A stretch of 49,674 bases of DNA from Streptococcus panodentis (GTDB lineage Bacteria; Bacillota; Bacilli; Lactobacillales; Streptococcaceae). Under the pieces are notes generated by a model. That model was not told the origin of the DNA, did no database searches, and saw only the letters and a list, made by a program, of their open reading frames with translations. The stretch is taken from assembly GCF_017884005.1 (NCBI RefSeq), contig NZ_QFAY01000001.1, positions 1 through 49,674 of the forward strand, read 5' to 3'. Of this stretch, positions 42,826 through 49,674 are shown piece after piece (within the stretch, counting starts at the first letter, position 1; each line of letters starts with the position of its first letter). The translations under genes were made by a program, and so were the position numbers.

Positions 42826-45308
42826 TGAAAAAAATCAAGCAGACAGGGCTTGACCAGGTCGGAGGCAAGGCCTATCATTTGCTGAAAATGCAGGCTGCTG
42901 GTTTGCCGATTCCTGACTTTGCAGTGTTTGCTTTTGACTTTTTTCAAGAATCTGCCAGCTCTGCTGACTTGGAGCGGATGGAAGAAGCTTATCGGTCTGG
43001 AGAGTTGGACTTGTCCCAACTCAGTCAGCAATTGCAGGATTGGGCTAAAGAGCAGTTTGCGCAGGAAGATCTGACAGCAGCAGAAAACTGGATTCGGCAG
43101 GAGTTTTCTCAGACAGACTGTCGCTTTGCGGTTCGCTCATCAGCAACCATTGAGGATGGGAAGGCCTCCTCCTTTGCCGGTCAGTTTGAGAGCCAGCTCA
43201 ATGTGAAGCCAGATGGACTTAAAGAAGCTATCCAAGCGACCTTGCTCTCTCTTTATCAGGAGTCGACTCTTAGTTATCTATTTGAGCAAGGACTATCGTT
43301 GAAGCAAGCGCAGATGATTTGCCTTGTGCAGGTCATGCAGGAGGGAGGCTTGTCTGGGATTTACTTCACAGCTAATCCCAAGGGCATTCTGAACGAGCAC
43401 ATCATTGTCATCGGTCGGGGCTTGGGCAACAAGGTTGTCGAGGATAAGATTCCTACAACCATGGTGACGCTTCATCCCAAGGACCAACTCTTTTATACAG
43501 AGCAGACGAAGGACTCACCAGAATTATCACAGGAACAACTTGCGGAGTTACAGGCCTTGGCTGGTCAGGTGAGTCAGCTTTTCGGACCTTATATGGATAT
43601 GGAGTTCACCTTCGCAAATGGTCAGCTCTATCTCTTGCAGGCACGACCTATTACCACCTTGCCAGAGGGACAGCAGATTATTCTGGATAACAGCAATATT
43701 GTCGAGAGCTATCCGGGCGTTTCCAGTCCTCTGACCATTAGCTTTATTCAAGAGGCTTATGCCAGCATTTTTCGAAGTCTGGCCCAGCGCGTGGTTGGCA
43801 AGGATGCCCCTGAGTTGGCTGCCTATGAAGCCACCTTTCAAAATATGCTGCAGCCGGTCAACAGCCGGATTTATTACCAGATTCAGAGCTGGTATCAGCT
43901 CTTGCAGCTTCTGCCTTTTTCGAAGAAAATCATTCCTATCTGGCAGGATATGCTGGGCGTTCGAGAGACAGAGGTACCTCAGATGCCGGTGCACCTGTCT
44001 GCTTTCAAACGCCTGCAAATCATGCTCCGTATCATCCGAGAATTTTGGACAGCACCCAAGCAAATGCGGCAATTGGAAGAGCAGTTCGCCCAGATTCAGC
44101 GCGAATACGAAGCGAGCTTTTCTCCCGACGCAGATGCGGAGGCCTTGATTGGCTTGGTCAGCAAGCTAAAAGAGGATATTCTGGCTCACTGGGACATTAC
44201 GCTGGTCAATGATCTCTATGCTTTTGTATATACTGGACTCCTGAAGAAGTCGCGTCGTGGCGGTGCTGTTCAGGCTGAGATTGCAGGAATTGAGCAGATT
44301 GAAAGTATGAGGCCGGCTTTGGCTCTGCAGGCTTTAACAGCTCAGCTGAAAGCAGAAGAAAATGCAGCGATTAGACAGGCCATGGCAAGTGAAAGTCCAG
44401 CAGTCTTTCTAAGTCGCCAGCATCCTTTGGTCAAAGAAATAGTCCATTTTATCCATGAATTTGGTGATCGGGCTCCAGAAGAGTTGAAGTTAGAAACTCC
44501 AACCTTCCGAACGCACCCAGAGCGTCTGCTCAAGCTCCTGCTGCAAATGTGCCAGCAAGAGGAGAAGAAGTTGGCACCTCAGAAACTTGAAGAAGAGGTG
44601 CAAAAATCAGGCTGGTGGACGAATTTTCTTCGCAAGCGAGCCATGACTGGTGTTAAATATCGGGAAAGCTCCCGCTTAAACCGCACACGAATCTATGGCA
44701 TGATGCGGCAGATTTTCCGAACGCTTGGGCAGCAATTAGTCGAGCAAGGTCTGCTGGCTACGCCTGACGATGTTTTTTACCTGACAAAGGAAGAATTGTT
44801 TGAGTTGACCAGAAAGCCCAGAGATGTTAGTGGCTTGGTAGCCGAGCGTCGAGAAAAGATGGAGGCTGATAAGGAACTTCCAACCTTTAGTCGCTACGTT
44901 TTTGCTGGACAGGTCTTTGAGAAATACCTGAAACCGCAAAACCGCACCAGCAGTCATAATACGGCTAATCACGCCTTACAAGGGATTGGCTGCTCACCTG
45001 GCTGCGTCAAGGCTCAGGTTTTGGTCGTGGAAGATGTGCAGGAGATTGAGTCTGCTCAGGATCGGATTATCGTGACCAAGATGACAGATCCGGGCTGGGT
45101 TTATCTTCTGACCCAAGCCAAGGGTGTCATTGCAGAACAGGGGTCTTTGCTCTCGCACACAGCTATTATTTCCCGCGAGTTGGGTATCCCTTCCATTGTA
45201 AATGTCAGAGGTGCCTGCAGCCAGCTGCAAAACGGTGATTGGATTGAGATGGATGGCCTTACTGGCAAGATTCGACTGATCAAGGAGGAAGACCATGCTG
45301 GAAATTAA
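42825..45308 (+). CDS. PEP-synthase-like phosphotransferase B
   Basis: About 827 residues, started at ATG 42825, which shares a base with the UbiA stop codon. It has the same plan as protein A: ATP-grasp start QVGGKAYHLLKMQAAGLPIP, FAVRSSATIEDG and SSFAGQFESQLNV, then YLLQARPITTLPEG, a helical middle, and GSLLSHTAIISRELGIPSIV with the phospho-His778. The PEP/pyruvate domain is again absent. Middle regions of A and B differ, so they probably use different acceptors or act in sequence. It overlaps the last gene by 14 bases. Confidence 0.85.
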   Translation: MKKIKQTGLDQVGGKAYHLLKMQAAGLPIPDFAVFAFDFFQESASSADLERMEEAYRSGELDLSQLSQQLQDWAKEQFAQEDLTAAENWIRQEFSQTDCRFAVRSSATIEDGKASSFAGQFESQLNVKPDGLKEAIQATLLSLYQESTLSYLFEQGLSLKQAQMICLVQVMQEGGLSGIYFTANPKGILNEHIIVIGRGLGNKVVEDKIPTTMVTLHPKDQLFYTEQTKDSPELSQEQLAELQALAGQVSQLFGPYMDMEFTFANGQLYLLQARPITTLPEGQQIILDNSNIVESYPGVSSPLTISFIQEAYASIFRSLAQRVVGKDAPELAAYEATFQNMLQPVNSRIYYQIQSWYQLLQLLPFSKKIIPIWQDMLGVRETEVPQMPVHLSAFKRLQIMLRIIREFWTAPKQMRQLEEQFAQIQREYEASFSPDADAEALIGLVSKLKEDILAHWDITLVNDLYAFVYTGLLKKSRRGGAVQAEIAGIEQIESMRPALALQALTAQLKAEENAAIRQAMASESPAVFLSRQHPLVKEIVHFIHEFGDRAPEELKLETPTFRTHPERLLKLLLQMCQQEEKKLAPQKLEEEVQKSGWWTNFLRKRAMTGVKYRESSRLNRTRIYGMMRQIFRTLGQQLVEQGLLATPDDVFYLTKEELFELTRKPRDVSGLVAERREKMEADKELPTFSRYVFAGQVFEKYLKPQNRTSSHNTANHALQGIGCSPGCVKAQVLVVEDVQEIESAQDRIIVTKMTDPGWVYLLTQAKGVIAEQGSLLSHTAIISRELGIPSIVNVRGACSQLQNGDWIEMDGLTGKIRLIKEEDHAGN

Positions 45309-46368
45309 ACCAGTCAAACCTAATACGACAGAGCTGGACGATTTTCTAGCCCTGCCCAAACAGATTTACCAGCCAGACCACCTCATGCAGTCGGAAGAGG
45401 AAGAGCTGGCTTTGATTGAGGGCAGTCACCCGCTGAGTTCTGACTTAGAAACCTATGCTTTTATTGGCTATGTGGACAGTCGGCCTTGTATTCGAGGGCT
45501 TCTGACCTTCTATCCAGATGATGAGGCTGCTTACTTGGGATTTTTCGAGTCGATCAATGATCAACAGATTGCATCTGCTTTTATCGAGCATTTAGCAGGT
45601 TTTGCTCGCAGTCTCGGAGCTAGCAGGATTATCGGTCCCGTACAGGCAAGTTTTTGGCTGGGTTATCGAATGCAGCTGACTGGAACAGAGGAGCTCCCTT
45701 TTACAGGGGAGCCTCATAATCCAGCCTATTATCCTCAGCTATGGCAGGAAGCTGGTTTTGAGATCAAGGAGCGCTATCTATCCAATTTTTATCCCAAGGT
45801 CAGCAATCAAACTCATCAGGACAAGCTGGCTCATCGCTTTGAGTCTTTTGAAGAAGCGGATTTCACCATTTGCTCTCCAAAGAAGCAGGAGTGGGAAGAA
45901 GCTTCGCTGCAGGTTTTTGAGCTCCTCAATCGCCTCTATCAAGATTTTCCGATTTATCGGTCAATTTCTAGTCAGCAGTTCAGTCAGATTTTTCAAAAAT
46001 ACCAGTATATTCTTGATTTTTCTATGGTTAAGCTGGCCTATAAGGAGGGCAAGCTAGCTGGTTTTCTGATTGCCATGCCGGACTACGGTTCTCTGGTTTA
46101 TCAAAAACTGACTCCGCTTAACCTAGCCAAGCTTTTTTGGACCAAGCGTTTTGCAAAACGTTATACGATTATGTATCTAGGAGTAGATGAGCAATTCTTG
46201 GGGTTGGGCTCTGCCTTGGCCTATCCGATTTTTAAAGAAGCACAGAAGCGACAGGCTTCAGCTATCGGAGCCTTGATTCATCAAAAGACAGTCACCCGCC
46301 ATTATGCAGCAGAACTGCAGGGTAAGAAGCATGAGTATGGTCTTTTTGAACAGGATTTAAACAGCTGA
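45295..46368 (+). CDS. Double-GNAT acyltransferase-like protein
   Basis: A 357-residue soluble protein. GPVQASFWLGYRMQ followed by EPHNPAYYPQLWQEAGFE (about 116-157) resembles the YghO-like GNAT proteins seen with sphingolipid and other lipid genes; the C-terminal third (GKLAGFLIAMPDYGS, YLGVDEQFLGLGSALAYPIF) is a second GNAT-like acyl-CoA fold. It may acylate an amine or hydroxyl of the lipid made by this operon. It is the last of seven overlapping genes and is followed by a terminator. Assignment to GNAT is from pattern recognition and needs a structure comparison. Confidence 0.65.
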   Translation: MLEIKPVKPNTTELDDFLALPKQIYQPDHLMQSEEEELALIEGSHPLSSDLETYAFIGYVDSRPCIRGLLTFYPDDEAAYLGFFESINDQQIASAFIEHLAGFARSLGASRIIGPVQASFWLGYRMQLTGTEELPFTGEPHNPAYYPQLWQEAGFEIKERYLSNFYPKVSNQTHQDKLAHRFESFEEADFTICSPKKQEWEEASLQVFELLNRLYQDFPIYRSISSQQFSQIFQKYQYILDFSMVKLAYKEGKLAGFLIAMPDYGSLVYQKLTPLNLAKLFWTKRFAKRYTIMYLGVDEQFLGLGSALAYPIFKEAQKRQASAIGALIHQKTVTRHYAAELQGKKHEYGLFEQDLNS

Positions 46369-46398
46369 TTACAGAGAGAAAAAAATATTGCTTCATCG

Positions 46399-46423
46399 GA
46401 TTCCCTTTGCGGAATCTTTTTTT
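46399..46423 (+). terminator. Terminator of the lipid operon
   Basis: GATTCC (46399-46404) pairs with GGAATC (46411-46416) and is followed by seven T. A second palindrome, GAACAGTTG...CAGCTGTTC (46436-46458), lies after it without a T run. Confidence 0.85.
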
Positions 46424-46573
46424 GGTATTGAAAAATGAACAGTTGTTTTTCAGCTGTTCAAAAATGAAATACTTTTAGGGATAAAAGATATTTTTTTAAG
46501 CAAAAGGATTGAATTTTGAGTGAAAATCCAGTAAAATTTGAAAGAGATTATTTTATAAAGAAAAGGGAATTTT

Positions 46574-49500
46574 ATGGAAAAAAGAGTCACTGGCGATACA
46601 CTCCAGCGCTATTCTTTTAGGAAATTATCAGTAGGATTGGTTTCCGCTACGATTGGAAGCTTCTTTTTGAGCACTGCCATAGGGGGGAATGTCAGCACTG
46701 TCGAGGCTGCAGAAGTTTCGGCTGATAAATCCGTCCCAGTCCATTATCACTATGTAGTAGAGTCAGAGCTGACCGAAGCTGAGAAAAGTGCAGTTGTGAA
46801 GGAACTTCCAAAGTTTGTGGAGGAAAGTGCGGATGCGTATTATCTGGTCTACCGTCCAAAGACTCAGGGGATTTCATCGGAAAATCTGCCGCGGACAGGC
46901 TACTCAGGACTTTGGGAAGCGACCTTCGCAGTTGCAGGAGTGACCTTGGCGGTTCTGGTCATCGCTAGAGGCAGAAATGGCAAGAGATACCTGTCTTCGA
47001 TTTTGCTGGTGACAGGACTGGGCTCGATCCTTCTGGCTCCTTCTGTCTTTGCAGTGACCAATATTGAATTGGCTGCTTATAATCAAAGGCTGAATTTGGC
47101 TGTGGGAGACAAGCTGCCTGAGCCTTTGGATATTACTGGCTTTGAATATATCGGCTATCTGAAGAGCGGTGAGCAGGACAAGGGAGCTCAAACAGGAAGC
47201 CATCAGCTTCCTGCGGTTCAAAAGGAATGGTCAGCTGTCGAAGTGGATCAGCAGCCAGCTATCCAGCCAGAAAATACTGGCACGGCCAATACGGCGGTCA
47301 CTGATGAATCGGAAAAACTGACTGAGCAAGAAAAGGAAGTTATTGCTGCTCAAGAACGCCAGTTTGCCCGGCTTTCTCCTACCCATGAAGTACCCGAGCT
47401 GAAAATCACAAGTGACGATACCACCCAGACTCAGAGCTTGCCTTATCAAACTGAGTATCAATATTCGGATCAGCTGGCCCAGGGGAAGTCTCAGGTGATT
47501 CGTGCGGGTATTGCAGGTACGAGGACAGTCGTGACTCGCAACTACAGCGCTGGTCAGCAAATTGTGAAGAGTGAGCTGATTTCTGACCAAGTCACTGCCG
47601 AACCTGTTTCGGAAATCATCATGGTCGGCACTGCGGCGGCCAATTATGTGCCAAAAGAAGCACCTGTCCAAGAAGTGCCTGAATTAACCAATTACGGCAC
47701 TGTTCCAGACACTGCGCCTGTGCATGAAATACCAGAAGCAACCGAGTATGGAACCGCGCCCGATACTGCCCCGGTACATGAGGTAGCGGAAGCAACCGAG
47801 TACGGCACTGTTCCTGATACTGCGCCCGTTCATGAAATAGCGGAAGCGACCGAATACGGCACTGTTCCTGACACTGCTCCAGTACATGAAATTCCGGAAG
47901 CAACCGAGTACGGCACTGTTCCTGATACTGCTCCAGTACATGAAATTCCGGAAGCAACTGAGTATGGAACCGCGCCCGATACAGCGCCCGTTCATGAAAT
48001 AGCGGAAGCGATCGAATATGGCACTGTTCCTGATACTGCTCCAGTACATGAAGTTCCGGAAGCAACTGAGTATGGAACCGCACCTGATACGGCGCCCGTT
48101 CATGAAGCTCCGGAAGCAACCGAGTATGGAACCGCACCTGATACAGCACCCGTTCATGAAGTTCCGGAAGCAACCGAGTATGGAACCGCACCTGATACAG
48201 CACCCGTTCATGAAATAGCAGAAGCGACTGAATATGGCGCTGTTCCAGATACTGCTCCAGTAGAAGAATTGCCAGAATTAGAGCTGACTGCAAGGGATGA
48301 AACAAGACGAGAAAAGATAGATTTTTCAGTTGAAGAGCAGTATACAGATGACATTCCTGAGGGGACCCGCCAAATTGTCACACCTGGAGTACAAGGGGAG
48401 CGAGCTATCACAACCCGCATCTATACCTCTAACGGCCAGGAAGTTGACCGTCAAGTTTTATCAGATGAAGAAATCCTTGCAGCAGTCAATCAGATTATCA
48501 AAGTTGGAACAAGGAAACCAAATCTGGTACCAAGTGATGCACCAAAAGCGGACGCCCTGCCAGAGTACCCGCTGACCTATACTGATGAAACGCGGGTAGA
48601 GAAAATTGCTTTCGATATTGAAGAGCAATATACTGATGAATTAGCTGAGGGCACTCGCCAGATTGCAACATCCGGCGTGCAAGGTGAGCGGACGATTACG
48701 ACCCGCGTCTACAGCTCCAATGGTCAGGAAGTTGACCGTCAGGAACTGTCTAATGTCGAAACGCTGCCCCCTGTGACCCAGATTGTTAAAGTCGGCACGG
48801 CCAAGCCACACATGGTGCCCAATGATGCACCGCAAGCGGACGCCCTGCCAGAGTACCCGCTGACCTACACTGACGAAACGCGTGTAGAGAAAATTGCTTT
48901 CGCTATTCGTGAGGAAGAAACCGACGAGCTTGTGCAAGGTGCCCGCGAGATTGCGACTCCGGGCGTGCAAGGTGAACGGACGATTACGACCCGCGTCTAC
49001 AATTCCAACGGCCAGGAAATCGACCGTCAGGAACTGTCCAATGCAGAAACCTTGGCACCAGTGACGCAAGTCGTCAAAGTCGGTACGGCCAAGCCAAACA
49101 TGGTGCCCAATGAGGCACCAAAAGCGGACGCTCTGCCAGAGTACCCGCTGACTTATACTGACGAAATGCGGGTAGAGAAAATCACCTTCGCTATTCGTGA
49201 GGAGGAAACGGACGAGCTTGTGCAAGGTGCCCGCGAGATTGCCACTCCGGGCGTAGAGGGCGAGCGGACGATTACGACCCGCGTCTACAATTCCAACGGC
49301 CAGGAAATCGACCGCCAGGAGCTGTCTAATGTCGAAACGCTGTCCCCTGTGACCCAGATTGTCAAGGTCGGCACGGCCAAGTCCAGTCTGGTGCCCAATG
49401 ATGCACCGCAAGCGGACGCTCTGCCAGAGTACCCGCTGACTTATACTGACGAAATGCGTGTAGAGAAAATCACATTCGCTATTCGTGAGGAGGAAACCGA

Positions 49501-49674
49501 CGAGTTAGTGCAAGGTGCCCGCGAGATTGCCACTCCGGGCGTAGAGGGCGAGCGGACGATTACGACCCGCGTCTACAGCTCCAATGGTCAGGAAGTTGAC
49601 CGTCAGGAGCTGTCTAATGTCGAAACACAGGCGCCAGTGATGCAAGTCGTCAAGGTCGGCACGGCCAAGCCACA
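46574..49674 (+). CDS. IgA1 protease-type surface protein, N-terminal part (open at window end)
   Basis: The frame from ATG 46574 has no stop to the window end (1033 codons). Residues 13-35 are a YSIRK-type signal (YSFRKLSVGLVSA). LPRTG is at 105-109, then two membrane helices (about 113-133 and 139-161). An LPxTG near the N-terminus followed by membrane helices and G5 domains is the layout of streptococcal IgA1 and Zmp zinc metalloproteases (M26), whose catalytic domain lies far downstream. A first G5-like domain covers about 272-355, then 11 copies of an 18-residue repeat and at least five 96-residue G5-type repeats. The HExxH site is outside the window, so protease identity is inferred. 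Confidence 0.8.
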   Translation, partial: MEKRVTGDTLQRYSFRKLSVGLVSATIGSFFLSTAIGGNVSTVEAAEVSADKSVPVHYHYVVESELTEAEKSAVVKELPKFVEESADAYYLVYRPKTQGISSENLPRTGYSGLWEATFAVAGVTLAVLVIARGRNGKRYLSSILLVTGLGSILLAPSVFAVTNIELAAYNQRLNLAVGDKLPEPLDITGFEYIGYLKSGEQDKGAQTGSHQLPAVQKEWSAVEVDQQPAIQPENTGTANTAVTDESEKLTEQEKEVIAAQERQFARLSPTHEVPELKITSDDTTQTQSLPYQTEYQYSDQLAQGKSQVIRAGIAGTRTVVTRNYSAGQQIVKSELISDQVTAEPVSEIIMVGTAAANYVPKEAPVQEVPELTNYGTVPDTAPVHEIPEATEYGTAPDTAPVHEVAEATEYGTVPDTAPVHEIAEATEYGTVPDTAPVHEIPEATEYGTVPDTAPVHEIPEATEYGTAPDTAPVHEIAEAIEYGTVPDTAPVHEVPEATEYGTAPDTAPVHEAPEATEYGTAPDTAPVHEVPEATEYGTAPDTAPVHEIAEATEYGAVPDTAPVEELPELELTARDETRREKIDFSVEEQYTDDIPEGTRQIVTPGVQGERAITTRIYTSNGQEVDRQVLSDEEILAAVNQIIKVGTRKPNLVPSDAPKADALPEYPLTYTDETRVEKIAFDIEEQYTDELAEGTRQIATSGVQGERTITTRVYSSNGQEVDRQELSNVETLPPVTQIVKVGTAKPHMVPNDAPQADALPEYPLTYTDETRVEKIAFAIREEETDELVQGAREIATPGVQGERTITTRVYNSNGQEIDRQELSNAETLAPVTQVVKVGTAKPNMVPNEAPKADALPEYPLTYTDEMRVEKITFAIREEETDELVQGAREIATPGVEGERTITTRVYNSNGQEIDRQELSNVETLSPVTQIVKVGTAKSSLVPNDAPQADALPEYPLTYTDEMRVEKITFAIREEETDELVQGAREIATPGVEGERTITTRVYSSNGQEVDRQELSNVETQAPVMQVVKVGTAKP
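47681..48274 (+). repeat. Eleven 54-bp repeats (18 residues)
   Basis: Eleven in-frame units of EATEYGTAPDTAPVHEIP with small changes (V/A at position 8, variable last two residues; the first unit starts ELTNYG, the last ends PVEELP). Pro- and Glu-rich, they probably form an extended, negatively charged stalk. Copy number is expected to vary between strains. Confidence 0.9.
48284..49674 (+). repeat. 288-bp tandem G5-type repeats
   Basis: Units of 96 residues start at 48284, 48572, 48860, 49148 and 49436 (the last cut by the window end). Each contains LTYTDETRVEKI, then EGTRQIATxGVQGERTITTR, DRQELSNVET and VKVGTAKP, and ends ADALPEYP. The later units are nearly identical, showing recent duplication. 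The G5 family is thought to bind N-acetylglucosamine or zinc and to form elongated rods. Confidence 0.9.

Noticed and set aside
47619..49411. Long minus-strand and off-frame ORFs in the surface-protein gene
   Set aside because: They are periodic shadows of the 54-bp and 288-bp repeats in the true plus-strand frame.

Overview
The window reads as chromosome of an oral Streptococcus, most likely the sanguinis/gordonii group (inference). Supporting signs are extended -10 promoters with strong AGGAGG ribosome sites, a PgdA-type peptidoglycan deacetylase, a SatD homologue, a dnaX-DUF3272-birA neighbourhood, a type 2 (Firmicutes) GalT, BOX-like intergenic repeats, and an IgA1-protease-type surface protein with YSIRK signal, N-terminal LPxTG and G5 repeats.

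Layout. 1-6.5 kb: housekeeping genes (glyoxalase-like protein, pgdA, a DEAD-box helicase and an oxidoreductase on the minus strand, udk, two membrane proteins). 6.7-12 kb: leucine operon leuA-leuB-DUF1294-leuC-leuD behind a promoter, a Leu-rich leader peptide and a transcription attenuator. 12-16 kb: a YrdC/Sua5 protein, then an AT-rich boundary with a compact multi-hairpin element, then an McrBC-type restriction pair. 16-21.7 kb: satD-DUF3307 behind an exactly duplicated promoter, secreted nuclease, GrpB-like protein, a broken ORF, peptidase E, an XRE-AbrB regulator coupled to an alpha/beta hydrolase. 21.7-22.3 kb: repeats. 22.3-25.9 kb: free Met-R-sulfoxide reductase, dnaX, DUF3272, birA. 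25.9-34.4 kb: galR, an AraC regulator, alpha-galactosidase, a deletion scar of the msm/raf sugar transporter, then galK-galT-galE. 34.5-36.9 kb: TetR plus ABC exporter. 37.3-46.4 kb: a tightly overlapped seven-gene lipid operon. 46.6 kb to the end: the 5' part of the large surface protein.

The most unusual region is 37357-46368. Its genes resemble a CDP-archaeol synthase (CarS), two PEP-synthase/rifampicin-phosphotransferase-like dikinases, a phosphatidylserine-synthase-type CDP-alcohol transferase, a phosphatidylserine-decarboxylase-like pyruvoyl enzyme, a UbiA prenyltransferase and a double-GNAT acyltransferase. UbiA + CarS + serine transferase + decarboxylase is the order of the late steps of archaeal phospholipid synthesis, which is unexpected in streptococci, thought to lack phosphatidylserine and phosphatidylethanolamine synthesis. 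I infer a dedicated pathway for an unusual aminophospholipid or prenyl lipid; the product is unknown.

Other points of note are the leucine attenuator, the msmE-msmK fusion scar, a McrB whose AT-rich N-terminal half looks exchanged, the 136-bp structured element at 12998-13133, and a 63-bp repeat nested inside terminator-like hairpins at two loci. No rRNA, tRNA, CRISPR array or intact insertion sequence was seen.
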